Origin: Breoghania sp963678585
Lineage (GTDB): Bacteria > Pseudomonadota > Alphaproteobacteria > Rhizobiales > Stappiaceae
Direction: 5' to 3'
Assembly (NCBI GenBank): GCA_963678585.2
Contig: CAXXGA010000002.1
Location: 2,604,001 to 2,668,000, forward strand
Length of the DNA stretch: 64,000 nt
The notes under the pieces are model-generated. The model was not told the DNA's origin. It did not search any database and worked only from the letters and a program-made list of their open reading frames with translations. Position 1 is the stretch's first letter. Every line of letters starts with the position of its first letter. Position numbers and translations under genes: made by a program. Below, piece after piece: positions 1 through 8,762 of this stretch.

Positions 1-65
1 ACCCGACCGGCATCACGCCTGCGGCCCCGGCCCATGTCGAAAAGCTGCTGAAACAGGCCGCCTGA
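1..65 (+). CDS. 3' end of a gene entering from the left edge
   Basis: Reading from base 3, an open frame encodes the last 20 residues of a protein (PTGITPAAPAHVEKLLKQAA) and stops with TGA at 63-65. The helix-like, Lys/Ala-rich C-terminus and plus-strand placement, convergent with the TRAP operon, suggest a real gene end. Too little is visible to name a family. Confidence 0.5.
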   Translation, partial: PTGITPAAPAHVEKLLKQAA

Positions 66-100
66 GCGATCGTCACCTCGTTTCAGCGTCTGGAAACCGG

Positions 101-123
101 CTGGCGCGTTTTCACCGCGCCAG
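101..123 (-). terminator. hairpin over the end of the TRAP large permease gene
   Basis: CTGGCGCG (101-108) pairs with CGCGCCAG (116-123) around a 7-base loop that holds the permease stop codon. There is no clean T-run, so a terminator or mRNA-end-protecting role is an inference. It lies between convergent genes and could serve both. Confidence 0.35.
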
Positions 124-1416
124 CATCAGATTCGGCAGATAGGTGACGATCCCCGGGAACATGGCGCACAACGCGACACCCATCACCAGAAGGCCGAAAA
201 ACGGAACGGACGCCTTGGTGACCGTCCACATGTCCCGCCCGCTCATTCCGTGCAGCACGAACAGATTGAACCCGACCGGCGGCGTCAGCTGCGCCATTTC
301 CACCACCAGAATGAGATAGATGCCGAACCAGATCGGATCGAACCCGGCGCCCACCACCATCGGCAGGGCGACCGAGGTCGTCAGCACGATCATGGATGCG
401 CCCTCCAGAAAGCAGCCGAGCACCATGTAGATCAGCGTGAGCAGCACCAGCAGCATGCCGGGCGACAGCCCGAGGCCGGAAACCCATGCAGCAAGTGCTG
501 CCGGAATACCCAGAAAGGCCATGCCGACGGAGAGAAACGCCGCGCCCAGAATGATCGCGGTGATCATGCAGCTTGTCCGCATCGCCGCCATCAGGCTTTG
601 CGTGAAGCTCTGCCACGAAAGAGCGCCGGTGGCCCACGCAAGGCCGAGCGCGCCGAAGACGCCCAATGTCGCCGCTTCCGTCGGTGTCGCATAGCCGCCA
701 TAGATCGAGCCGATCACGCCCGCGATGAGGATCAGGATCGGAATGAGCCTGCGCGAGCGCCTGAGCTTTTCCATGAGCGGCAGAGGTTCATCGGCGGGGG
801 GCACGGCCCCGCGATTGAACGCCGACCAGATCATCACGTAGCCCATGAAAAGCGCCATGATCAAAAGCCCCGGCACGATGCCCGCGATGAACAGCCGCGA
901 GATCGATTGCTGGGCGGAGATGCCATAGACGATCATCATGATGGAGGGCGGGATCAGGAGGCCCAGCGTGCCGGAACCCGCAAGCGTTCCGATGGCCATC
1001 GTCTCGTTGTAGCCGCGACGCTGAAGTTCCGGCAGGCTCATGCGCCCCACCGTGGCGCAGGTAACCGACGACGAGCCCGCCACCGCCGCCATCACCCCGC
1101 AGCCCACGATATTGACGTGCAACAGGCTCCCCGGCAGCCGGTCAACCCAGGGCGCGAGACCGGAGAACATGTCCTCCGACAATCGCGAGCGGAAGAGGAT
1201 TTCGCCCATCCACACAAACAGCGGCAGCGCGGTCAGCGCCCAGCCCCAGCTGTGATCCCACACGGTTGTGGCCAGAAGCGAGCCCGCAGGCGCCGGAGAA
1301 AAGACATCGATGGCGAGATAACCCACCGCCATCAGCGTGACGCTGATCCACAGCCCTCCGCCAAGCAGCACGATAAGCGCCAGTCCGAGAACCCCTGTCG
1401 TGATCAAGATATCCAT
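112..1416 (-). CDS. TRAP transporter large permease (DctM family)
   Basis: A 434-residue membrane protein of the usual DctM length, with about a dozen hydrophobic segments. It shows DctM-type stretches such as GTLGLLIPPSIMMIVYG and TPTEAATLGVFGAL, and MAQLTPPVGFNLFVL near the end. With the small permease and the periplasmic binding protein it would import an organic acid using the ion gradient. It starts 21 bases after the small permease gene, so the two are co-transcribed. The substrate cannot be read from the sequence. Confidence 0.95.
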   Translation of the reverse strand: MDILITTGVLGLALIVLLGGGLWISVTLMAVGYLAIDVFSPAPAGSLLATTVWDHSWGWALTALPLFVWMGEILFRSRLSEDMFSGLAPWVDRLPGSLLHVNIVGCGVMAAVAGSSSVTCATVGRMSLPELQRRGYNETMAIGTLAGSGTLGLLIPPSIMMIVYGISAQQSISRLFIAGIVPGLLIMALFMGYVMIWSAFNRGAVPPADEPLPLMEKLRRSRRLIPILILIAGVIGSIYGGYATPTEAATLGVFGALGLAWATGALSWQSFTQSLMAAMRTSCMITAIILGAAFLSVGMAFLGIPAALAAWVSGLGLSPGMLLVLLTLIYMVLGCFLEGASMIVLTTSVALPMVVGAGFDPIWFGIYLILVVEMAQLTPPVGFNLFVLHGMSGRDMWTVTKASVPFFGLLVMGVALCAMFPGIVTYLPNLMLAR

Positions 1417-1437
1417 GCCCGTTCCCCGCTCAGCCCT

Positions 1438-1962
1438 TCACTCGCCCTCTTCGATGCCGTCGAGCGCCGTTTCATGCGGCGTGGCATAACCGGGCGTGTG
1501 TCGGCCCAGAACGAGGAACAGTTCATCCAGAAAGGCGATGGTCAGGATCGCCAGACCCGCCAGCATCACCGATTGCGGGATCCAGAACGGCACCGCCAGA
1601 AGGCCGGGGCTCAGATCGCCGAACCGCCATGAATCGTGGACCATCGACGCGGTCTGCCATGTCAGGTAACCGCAGCCGAAAGCCGCAAAGAGGCAGATCC
1701 AGATATCGGACAGCCACGCCAGAGGCCCCTTGAATTTCGATACCAGCAGCGACACCCGCACATGGTTGCCTGCCTTCAGCGTGTGCGCCATGCCCATGAA
1801 GGTGGCGCCCGCCAGGAAGAAGCCGCCGCTTTCCGTTGAATCGATGGTGAACCCGAAGAGACGCCCGGCGATCTGCGCAACGATGGTCGCCGCGATCATG
1901 AACAGAAAGAACGCCGCGATCCCGCCGCTGACGCGATAAAGAAGATCCAGCCCCTTGCGCAT
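1438..1962 (-). CDS. TRAP transporter small permease (DctQ family)
   Basis: A 174-residue protein with four predicted membrane segments, starting MRKGLDLLYRVSGGIAAFF. It has the typical small-subunit stretch around GFFLAGATFMGMAHTLKAGNHVRVSLL. It lies between the binding-protein gene (81 bases upstream) and the large permease gene in the standard P-Q-M order. It acts as the membrane partner of the large permease. Confidence 0.93.
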   Translation of the reverse strand: MRKGLDLLYRVSGGIAAFFLFMIAATIVAQIAGRLFGFTIDSTESGGFFLAGATFMGMAHTLKAGNHVRVSLLVSKFKGPLAWLSDIWICLFAAFGCGYLTWQTASMVHDSWRFGDLSPGLLAVPFWIPQSVMLAGLAILTIAFLDELFLVLGRHTPGYATPHETALDGIEEGE

Positions 1963-2043
1963 GCCCGCGCCCTTCAGGTTCGAAACAGGAAAGGGCCCGC
2001 CTCCGGCATGAAACCGAAGGCGGGCGAAGTTGCGCGTTCGCTG

Positions 2044-3045
2044 TCAGAGACCGGCCTGATAAGCCTTGAGCACGGCGATGGCTTCCGGCGAGGCGGAACC
2101 CTTCCATTCGGCCATCATCGTGCCGCCGATTTCCTTCAGCTTGGCGATCACCTCATCGGGAGCGTCAGCAACTGTCATGCCATTCGACTTCAGGGTTTCG
2201 AGCTGCTCGCCGTAGACGGCCTTGCTCATTTCCCAGCCGCGCTTGGTGGCGGCCTCGCCCGCCTTCACCAGCGCCATCTGCACATCTTCCGGCAGCGCCT
2301 CGAAAGCGTCCTTGTTCACGATGATCGCGTTCTTGGTGTAGATCGCACCGGCCGCGGTGAAATGATCGGTATTGTCCCAGGCCTGAATGTCGATGCCGGT
2401 CTGCGGGCTGGTGAAAAGCGCATCGATCAGCCCGGTGGCGAAGGCCTGCGGGATTTCCGCAAAGGGCAGGATCGTGGCTTCGAAGCCCAGCGCATTGCCC
2501 ATGTCCTGCGTCGCCTTGGAATAGATGCGCAGCTTCTGGCCCTTGAAGTCGGCAAGCCCCATCACCGGGAACTTGGTGTAGAAACCCTGCCCCGGCCAGG
2601 GCTGATAGGCCAGCGCCTTGAAGCCGATCTTGCCGAACATGTCGTCGAAATAGGGCTTTTGCGCCTGCATCAGCTTCCACGCGCTGTCATAGTCGCCCGC
2701 AACGAAGGGAAGCCCGGCAAGATTGTACATCGGATCTTCGTTGGAATAAGAGCCTAGACGGACCTCGCCGATCTGCACCTGCCCCGTCTGAACCGCGCGA
2801 CGGATGCCATCGAGCTTGATCAGCGTGCCGTTGGAATGAAGCGTGATGGTCAGCTCCCCCTCGGTCACCTCCTTCACGTCCTCGATGAACTTCTGGATGT
2901 TCTGGGTCATGAAGTTTGTGTCGGCGTAACCGCTGGCCATGATCCAGTTCGTTTCCGCCGCCGCTGCCATGGCGAACGCGCCTGCGGCCGTTGCCGTGAT
3001 CGCCGCCGCCGCGAGCAGGTTTTTCGCTCCGTGCCTGATGTTCAT
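2044..3045 (-). CDS. TRAP transporter periplasmic substrate-binding protein (DctP family)
   Basis: A 333-residue secreted protein. The N-terminus is basic and then Ala-rich, with a likely signal-peptidase site near residue 30 (AMAAAA-ETNW). The DctP fold is visible in GIRRAVQTGQVQIGEVRLG, in the LPFVAGDY segment, and in GQKLRIYSKA, whose Arg is at the position that usually grips the substrate carboxylate. It is the first gene of the TRAP operon. A GntR-type palindromic operator lies about 90 bases upstream of its start, so the adjacent divergent GntR protein probably controls it. The substrate is unknown. Confidence 0.94.
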   Translation of the reverse strand: MNIRHGAKNLLAAAAITATAAGAFAMAAAAETNWIMASGYADTNFMTQNIQKFIEDVKEVTEGELTITLHSNGTLIKLDGIRRAVQTGQVQIGEVRLGSYSNEDPMYNLAGLPFVAGDYDSAWKLMQAQKPYFDDMFGKIGFKALAYQPWPGQGFYTKFPVMGLADFKGQKLRIYSKATQDMGNALGFEATILPFAEIPQAFATGLIDALFTSPQTGIDIQAWDNTDHFTAAGAIYTKNAIIVNKDAFEALPEDVQMALVKAGEAATKRGWEMSKAVYGEQLETLKSNGMTVADAPDEVIAKLKEIGGTMMAEWKGSASPEAIAVLKAYQAGL

Positions 3046-3131
3046 GCCTGTGATCCCCTCGTTTCATTCACTCTGGTTGTGCCTTGAATGTGACGCTCAA
3101 TGCAACCTCTTGGGATCTTATTTGCAAGGTA

Positions 3132-3145
3132 AATCGTATACGATT
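3132..3145. promoter_or_regulatory. GntR-type operator, TRAP side
   Basis: AATCGTATACGATT is a perfect 14-bp palindrome. Its core fits the TnGTnnACnA pattern known for many FadR-subfamily GntR regulators. A second copy of the core lies at 3343-3356. It sits about 90 bases before the TRAP binding-protein start, consistent with repression of the transporter by the adjacent GntR protein. Confidence 0.65.
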
Positions 3146-3342
3146 ATAAGATTCAGGCAGAATCCGGCACCGCTACGGCAGTTTGCACGATAAAGAACCA
3201 CCACTTGCACACAACCTACGCATTTCTGCGCTTCTTTTCAGTTTTGCAGAATAGAGAATGGACAAGACAGCGTCTCTCGCAATATATGATAGGAAAGCTC
3301 GCAAGAGCCGGACTCGATGAAAAGCGCGTCTTGGTGAGCTAA

Positions 3343-3356
3343 TATCGTATACTATA
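3343..3356. promoter_or_regulatory. GntR-type operator, autoregulatory side
   Basis: TATCGTATACTATA shares TCGTATAC with the perfect palindrome at 3132-3145 and also fits TnGTnnACnA. It lies 12 bases before the gntR start codon, where bound protein would block transcription of its own gene. One half-site position is degenerate, so binding should be weaker than at the other copy. Confidence 0.55.
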
Positions 3357-3367
3357 CCGGGCACGAA

Positions 3368-4072
3368 ATGGACGACACCAACAAGCTTCCGGCGCTGAGC
3401 GACGACGACATCCATCGTGAGATCTACAACGCGATCATCGACGGTCGGCTGCACCCGGGCGAAAAACTGGGGCAGGACGAACTCGGCAAGGTTTTCGGCG
3501 TCTCCAAAACCCGCATCCGCCCGATCCTGCACCGCCTGTCGGACCAGAAGATCGTGACCATCGAGCCGATGCGCGGCGCCTTCGTCGCCCGTCCTTCGGT
3601 GGAGGAAGCGCGCGAGGTCAACGCCGCACGCCAGATCATCGAGGAAGGCGTGATCCGCGCCGCCACCCGCGTCGCCAAGCCGAAACACCTGAAGATGCTG
3701 CGCAGAATCGTGGCGGATGAAAACGAAGCGCGCCAGAGCCAGAAAATGGGCTGCGCGCATCGCCTGACGGGCGAATTCCACTGCGAACTGGCACGCATCA
3801 TCGGCAACGAGGTGGTGGCCGACGTGGTGCGGGATCTCGTCTCGCGCGACAGCCTCGTCGTCGGCCTCTACCAGCGCCCCAATTCGTCCGCCTGCTCGCT
3901 GCACGGCCACAGCCAGTTGATCGACCGTATCGCAGACGGCGACGAGGATGCCGCCGCCCACGCCATGCGCCACCACCTTCAGGATGTCATGGCGAGCCTC
4001 GACCTCGGCCCCGGCCAGCCCGCCGCCGTATCGCTGAAATCCGCCTTTCCACATCTCGGGAACAATCAATGA
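3368..4072 (+). CDS. GntR-family transcriptional regulator, FCD type
   Basis: A 234-residue protein. Residues about 15-75 form the GntR winged helix-turn-helix (LHPGEKLGQDELGKVFGVSK, then RIRPILHRLSDQKIV). The C-terminal part has the helical FCD style, with Asp/His metal- or ligand-binding positions around HRLTGEFHCEL and HGHSQLID. It overlaps the following deacetylase gene by 4 bases (ATGA), so the two are translationally coupled. It probably senses the TRAP substrate or a metabolite of it and acts at the two palindromes upstream. Confidence 0.92.
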   Translation: MDDTNKLPALSDDDIHREIYNAIIDGRLHPGEKLGQDELGKVFGVSKTRIRPILHRLSDQKIVTIEPMRGAFVARPSVEEAREVNAARQIIEEGVIRAATRVAKPKHLKMLRRIVADENEARQSQKMGCAHRLTGEFHCELARIIGNEVVADVVRDLVSRDSLVVGLYQRPNSSACSLHGHSQLIDRIADGDEDAAAHAMRHHLQDVMASLDLGPGQPAAVSLKSAFPHLGNNQ

Positions 4073-5022
4073 CGCCGCAATCCAGCGCACCGCAGCGAGA
4101 CTTCATGGGCTACAATGGCCGCACGCCAGAGATCATATGGCCGGAATCTGCGCGCATCGCCGTCTCCTTTGTCGTTAATTTCGAGGAAGGCGCGGAGCTT
4201 TCCATCGCCGACGGAGACGAGCGCAACGAGGCCGTCTACGAGGTGAAGGACGAGGTGGTCGGCGCGCCCGACCCCTGCATGGCCTCCCATTTCGAATACG
4301 GCCCGCGCGTCGGCTTCACCCGCATCCTGAACCTGCTGGAAGCCTATGGCGTGCGCGCCACGATCAGCACCTGCGCGCGGGCGGCGGAACGTGCACCGGA
4401 GTTAATCGCAGAAGCCGCAAGGCGCGGCCACGAGATCGCCTGTCACGGCTATCGCTGGGAATGCCATGCCGGAATGGACTGCGAAAAGGAAAGGTCCATC
4501 ATCGAGCGCTCGGTGGAGAGCCTGACCCGCATTACAGGAACCCCGCCGGTCGGCTGGCATACCCGTTCCGCCGCCTCCCTCAACACGCGGCAACTGCTGT
4601 GCGAGCATGGCGGGTTTCTCTACGATTCAGATGCCTATAACGACGACCTGCCTTACATCGTCAGCCCAACGGGATGCCCGCACGTTGTCGTGCCCTACAG
4701 CTTCGATACCAACGACATGCGCTTCGGCCCCGGCGGCGGCTTCGTCTTCGGCGAGGATTTCGCCCGCTACTGCGCCGACGCTTTCGACTGGCTGCGCGAT
4801 GAAGGCATCGAGAGACCGAAGATGATGTCCGTGGGCCTTCATCAGCGCATCATCGGTCGCCCGGGCCGGATTGCGGGGCTCGCCCGCCTCCTGCAGCACA
4901 TGAGTGACAAGGGCGGCGTCTGGTTCGCCACGCGCCGGGAAATCGCCGAGACCTGGCGCAAGATCGAAGGACTTGAACCGTGGCGCCGCGAAAGCGCCGC
5001 CACGGCCGATAACGCACTGTGA
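4069..5022 (+). CDS. polysaccharide-deacetylase-family amidohydrolase, PuuE/allantoinase-like
   Basis: A 317-residue protein of the NodB/polysaccharide deacetylase fold in the PuuE-like style. Recognisable stretches include RIAVSFVVNFEEGAE near the start, GVRATISTCARAAER, RRGHEIACHGYRWE and SVGLHQRIIGRPGRI. Bacterial PuuE proteins hydrolyse allantoin, and relatives act on other cyclic amides or imides. Here there is no ureide pathway, only a TRAP transporter and a molybdenum hydroxylase, so another ring-amide substrate is equally possible. Start is the ATG overlapping the gntR stop. Confidence 0.85.
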   Translation: MTPQSSAPQRDFMGYNGRTPEIIWPESARIAVSFVVNFEEGAELSIADGDERNEAVYEVKDEVVGAPDPCMASHFEYGPRVGFTRILNLLEAYGVRATISTCARAAERAPELIAEAARRGHEIACHGYRWECHAGMDCEKERSIIERSVESLTRITGTPPVGWHTRSAASLNTRQLLCEHGGFLYDSDAYNDDLPYIVSPTGCPHVVVPYSFDTNDMRFGPGGGFVFGEDFARYCADAFDWLRDEGIERPKMMSVGLHQRIIGRPGRIAGLARLLQHMSDKGGVWFATRREIAETWRKIEGLEPWRRESAATADNAL

Positions 5023-5416
5023 GCGACAGGCCGGGCCAAAGGCCCGGCAGCCTCCATGGCAGGCGTGAATTTCAATAGCTGAAATTCACGCACTCCAATT
5101 AGAGTGCCAGCAAGACCGCCCGAGCCAAAGAGACTAATTTTCCGAAGCCCGCAGAGACAGGCCAGATTATTGATTTTTAACGACTTTCTCACATTTATGA
5201 GGGATATTCATAACTACTATCGACAAGAAGCCATTCCCTGACAGATTGTCGCACCTATCTTACCCTGACGCAGGGTTTCCAACTCTGTGCGAAAGCCATT
5301 GACGAACAGACGATCCTGCAGCCGCCATTTCGCGGTTCCGCGCGCGCCGCAACCGAGCGCGCCGTTTCTCCGCCAACAGCAGGATCGACACCCCAAGCCA
5401 GCCGGATGAGTGAGCC
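5023..5416. other. 394-base gap with three back-to-back hairpins
   Basis: No gene is seen. Directly after the deacetylase stop there are three perfect stem-loops: 5030-5048 (GCCGGGCC/GGCCCGGC, AAA loop), 5063-5091 (12-bp arms) and 5090-5107 (GCACTC/GAGTGC), the last two sharing two bases. None has a T-run behind it. The first probably ends the gntR-deacetylase transcript. The rest of the gap is AT-rich and probably carries the promoter of the molybdenum hydroxylase genes. Confidence 0.6.
5063..5091. repeat. perfect 12-bp inverted repeat
   Basis: GCGTGAATTTCA (5063-5074) and TGAAATTCACGC (5080-5091) are exact complements around a 5-base ATAGC loop. It could be an RNA stem or a DNA operator. 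It is followed at once by a second dyad (5090-5107). Confidence 0.8.
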
Positions 5417-5875
5417 ATGGAACTTGAAGTCAACGACCAATCCTATGAGATCCAGTCAGACGGCGAGACGCCCCTGCTGTGGGTCATCAGAGACGAACTG
5501 GGCCTGACCGGAACCAAATACGGCTGCGGCGTTGCCCAGTGCGGCGCCTGCTCCGTTCTGGTCGACGGTGTCGTGACGCGCTCCTGCGTGACCCCGGTGG
5601 ACAGCGTTATCGGAAGCCGGGTCACCACCATCGAGGCTATTGAGGAAGACGAAGTCGGCAAACGGGTTGTCGACAAGTGGGTCGAGCACCAGGTGCCGCA
5701 ATGCGGCTACTGCCAGTCCGGGCAGGTCATGGCCGCGACCTCTCTCCTGAAGGAAACCGCCACCCCGAGCGAGGAGGACATCGCGGCTGCTATGACCAAC
5801 CTGTGCCGCTGCGGAACCTATAACGCGATCAGCGCGGCGATCCACGATCTTGCCGACGAGACGAAGGAGGGCTGA
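5417..5875 (+). CDS. iorA: [2Fe-2S] small subunit of a molybdenum hydroxylase (IorA family)
   Basis: A 152-residue protein with the two iron-sulfur centres of xanthine-oxidase-family small subunits. The N-terminal plant-type cluster uses C37, C42, C45 and C57 (YGCGVAQCGACSVL). The second centre uses C96, C99, C130 and C132 (QCGYCQSGQVM and NLCRCGTYN). It passes electrons from the Mo subunit. Its partner follows immediately and there is no separate FAD subunit, which matches the isoquinoline 1-oxidoreductase/aldehyde dehydrogenase subgroup. The true substrate is unknown. Confidence 0.93.
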   Translation: MELEVNDQSYEIQSDGETPLLWVIRDELGLTGTKYGCGVAQCGACSVLVDGVVTRSCVTPVDSVIGSRVTTIEAIEEDEVGKRVVDKWVEHQVPQCGYCQSGQVMAATSLLKETATPSEEDIAAAMTNLCRCGTYNAISAAIHDLADETKEG

Positions 5876-5879
5876 ACGC

Positions 5880-8132
5880 ATGCTCGACAAACAGGAACTC
5901 GACCGCCGAACGCTTCGATCCGCGTCCCCCTCCAATATTTCCCGCCGGGGCTTCCTCCTCGGCTCCGCAGGCGCGGCCGCAGGCGCCTTCGTGCTGAGCG
6001 TCGGCCTGCCCACGCGTGCCGCGCGCGCCGCAGGTGAAAACCTTCCGGCAGGCACCCGCGTGCCCGCTTTTCTTGAGATCCATCCCGACAATACCGTGCG
6101 CCTTCTCAGCCCCTTTAACGAGGGCGGCCAGGGCGTTTTCACCGCCATGGCACAGATCGTGGGTGAGGAACTCGACGCCGACCCCGCCACGTTCGTGGTC
6201 GAAAACGCTCCGGCGGGCGACGACTACAAGGTCATGGGGCCCCCGTTCGGGCGCATCACCGGCGGCAGCATGTCGGTGCGCATGAGCTACGACGTGATGC
6301 GCCGCCTCGGCGCGCTGGCCCGCCGGATGATGCTTCAGGCAGCGGCGGAAAGCCTTGAAGTCCCCCTTGACGAACTGACGACAGAGCCCGGCCAGGTGGT
6401 CCATCCCGCGAGCGGGCAGAAGTTGAGCTACGGCGAGCTTGCGCGGGCCGCCATGGACCTGCCCGTCCCCGATCCCGACAGCATCACGCTGAAAAGCCCG
6501 GATGACTTTTCCTGGATCGGCAAGCCGGTGGAACGGCTGGACGTGCGCGAGAAATCGACCGGCAAGGCCATCTATTCCATCGACGTCAAGGTGGACGGCA
6601 TGCTCCATGCCGCCGTCCAGCACGCCCCGCGCCTCGGTCTCACCGTCGGCACCATCGCCAATGAGGATGAGGTCAAGGCGATGACCGGCGTTCACTCGGT
6701 TCATCGCCTCGACGGCGCGGTCGCCGTGGTTGCGGAACGCTGGTGGAACGCCAAACGTGCGGTCGAGACGCTCGACGTTCAGTGGAACGATCCGGGCGCG
6801 GACGGCTCCGATAAGCGCTACATGCCCGCGGATTTCTCGACGGAAGCCTTCCGCGAACGACTGGCGAACGAGACGGGCAACGGCACGACGGCGGAAGAGG
6901 AAGGCGACGCGCCAGACATCCTTTCAAAGGCGGACAACGTGATCGAGGCGACTTATTTCGCCCAGTATCTGCATCACGCCCAGCTAGAACCGCCTTCCAC
7001 CCTCGCCCGGTTCAACGACGACAGCACGCTCGACATCTGGCTTCCCAATCAGGCGCCGGAAATGTTTGAGGGCGCCATCGCCAAGGTCGCAGGACTGGAA
7101 CCGGCTCAGGTGAACATCCACTCGCCGATGCTTGGCGGCTTCTTCGGCCGCCATTTCCTTTATCCGCAGGCCAATCCCTATCCGCAGGCCATCGCACTTG
7201 CAAAGGCGGTGGGCCGCCCGGTCAAACTGATCTGGAGCCGTGAGGAAGAGTTCCTGCGCGATCCCTTGCGCCCGATGGCCGCCGTACGCATGCGTGCAAG
7301 CCTCGACGGTAAAGGCATGCCGGAAGCCGTTGAAATCATCAGCGCCTGCGAAGGCCCGACGGAGGCAAACTTCGGGCACAATCCCGATAGTGTCGATCCG
7401 ACCGCCGTGGAAGGTCTCTCCGGCAAGAGCTACGCCATCCCCAACCGCCGGATCGCGCAAGTCTACGTCCAGAACCCGGCCACGCTCGCCTACTGGCGCT
7501 CCGTCGGCAATTCCATGAACGACTTCATCTACGAGGCGTTCCTCGACGAGATGGCAGACACCGGCGGCCTCGATCCGTTCGAACTGCGCATGCGTCTCCT
7601 GAAGGATAACCCGCGTCTCACCACCCTGCTCCGGCATGTGGCTGACTTGTCCGGCGGCTGGAGGCGCGGGCCTTTCGAGGCCGAGGACGGAACCACGCGG
7701 GCCCGCGGCATCGCCATGGCGTCGCCCTTCGGCAGCCACACCGCCGCGATTGCCGAAGTGTCCCTGCGCGACGGTCAGGTCGTGGTGCATGACATCTGGG
7801 AGACGATCGATCCGGGCTCCATCGTGAATCCGGCTATCATCGAGGCACAGATCCGATCCGCCGCAGCGCTTGGCACATCCCAGGCGCTTGTGGAGGATAC
7901 GGTCTATGAGAATGGTATGCCGGAGGCCCGCAATTTCGACGAGTACCCGATCCTGCGCCCCGACAGGATGCCGCGCGTGCATGTCGGCATCCTCGAGAGC
8001 GGCGAGAAAATGGGCGGCATTGGCGAGCCGGGCCTGCCCGCGGTCCCCCCGGCCATCGCCAACGCGGTCTCGCACCTGAGCGGCAAGCGCGTGCGCTCGA
8101 TGCCGCTTTCCAAGATCGCGTTCGACAATTAG
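5880..8132 (+). CDS. iorB: molybdopterin-binding large subunit of a molybdenum hydroxylase (IorB family)
   Basis: A 750-residue protein. A twin-arginine signal (SRRGFLLG, R22-R23) followed by a hydrophobic run indicates folded export to the periplasm. Family stretches include LGGFFGRHFLYPQ and, near the end, MGGIGEPGLPAVPPAIANAV. Hydroxylases of this group hydroxylate N-heteroaromatics or oxidise aldehydes. The ATG at 5880 is chosen because AAGGAGG lies at a good distance before it; a TTG 30 bases upstream is less likely. The gene start overlaps the end of the small subunit gene. Confidence 0.92.
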   Translation: MLDKQELDRRTLRSASPSNISRRGFLLGSAGAAAGAFVLSVGLPTRAARAAGENLPAGTRVPAFLEIHPDNTVRLLSPFNEGGQGVFTAMAQIVGEELDADPATFVVENAPAGDDYKVMGPPFGRITGGSMSVRMSYDVMRRLGALARRMMLQAAAESLEVPLDELTTEPGQVVHPASGQKLSYGELARAAMDLPVPDPDSITLKSPDDFSWIGKPVERLDVREKSTGKAIYSIDVKVDGMLHAAVQHAPRLGLTVGTIANEDEVKAMTGVHSVHRLDGAVAVVAERWWNAKRAVETLDVQWNDPGADGSDKRYMPADFSTEAFRERLANETGNGTTAEEEGDAPDILSKADNVIEATYFAQYLHHAQLEPPSTLARFNDDSTLDIWLPNQAPEMFEGAIAKVAGLEPAQVNIHSPMLGGFFGRHFLYPQANPYPQAIALAKAVGRPVKLIWSREEEFLRDPLRPMAAVRMRASLDGKGMPEAVEIISACEGPTEANFGHNPDSVDPTAVEGLSGKSYAIPNRRIAQVYVQNPATLAYWRSVGNSMNDFIYEAFLDEMADTGGLDPFELRMRLLKDNPRLTTLLRHVADLSGGWRRGPFEAEDGTTRARGIAMASPFGSHTAAIAEVSLRDGQVVVHDIWETIDPGSIVNPAIIEAQIRSAAALGTSQALVEDTVYENGMPEARNFDEYPILRPDRMPRVHVGILESGEKMGGIGEPGLPAVPPAIANAVSHLSGKRVRSMPLSKIAFDN

Positions 8133-8762
8133 GACGCCCCCCTGCCGGGCCTGACCGGGTCCGGCAGGGGCACGCAACTATGCCGCAGGGCGAACCTGTA
8201 CGAAACTCAGGTGCCGCGGAGGTTCCGGCCCAGCTGCCCGATATATGCGAGCCGCCCTGTTTCAGCCAGCAGCAACAGCGGCCTCCTCCCCCGACATCCA
8301 TCCCACCTTACTTTCCCATTCGGGGAGTTTCCGATCACCTGCTCTTTGGCACAGCCAAGAATTACGTCAACAAACTGTAATATTTTACAATGTTTAATAC
8401 GATTCAACTTTAGGTCGAATACACTGTATTAAGCTTCCCGAACTGGCAACTGCCATGAAACAAAGGCATTAAAACGCCTATTTTACGCAATCCATAAAAT
8501 CAACAGACAGCACTCACTGCACGTAACGGTATATGCGCCTCTCTCTTATTTGGCACAACCCACCTATCGTTACGATATTTTTGAATGCGGACGCCATATA
8601 ACCTAGTTGTTATGAACGACAAAACGAACAATAACTATATTTTTAATATGTTAAAAATATAGTTATACTGTATGTATTGATGACTGTTGTGCCACACTTC
8701 ACAGAAGTGATAAACGTTGTAAAGTCCTATTCAATGAATCACAGGTTGAAAGCGACGCAAAC
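8133..8762. other. 630-base AT-rich gap before the CoA-transferase genes
   Basis: A GC hairpin (8139-8148 with 8161-8170, CCCCTGCCGG/CCGGCAGGGG) follows the hydroxylase stop and probably ends that transcript. From about 8340 the base composition turns strongly AT-rich. The stretch holds three copies of TGGCACA (8347, 8551 and reversed at 8688), a perfect 16-bp inverted repeat (8631-8666), and a 10-codon reading frame (8734-8766) that runs into the next gene. No protein gene is credible. Confidence 0.65.
8631..8666. repeat. perfect 16-bp inverted repeat, AT-only core
   Basis: ATAACTATATTTTTAA (8631-8646) and TTAAAAATATAGTTAT (8651-8666) are exact complements around a TATG loop. It lies about 100 bases before the CoA-transferase start. 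It could be an operator, a transcription-ending stem or a leader structure. Confidence 0.85.

Larger units (their letters stand above)
3046..3367. promoter_or_regulatory. divergent control region between TRAP operon and gntR
   Basis: These 322 bases are more AT-rich than their surroundings and hold no gene. They contain two palindromes sharing the core TCGTATAC, one on the TRAP side (3132-3145) and one just before the gntR start (3343-3356). Promoters for both directions must lie here, but I could not assign -35/-10 boxes with confidence. Confidence 0.7.

Noticed and set aside
250..1632. 460-codon plus-strand open frame opposite the TRAP permeases
   Set aside because: His/Arg/Gln-rich shadow of two membrane-protein genes; no start signal or domain.
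8347..8694. TGGCACA repeats as sigma-54 promoters
   Set aside because: The -24-like TGGCAC is present but none of the three copies has the TTGC/TGC element at the right distance.
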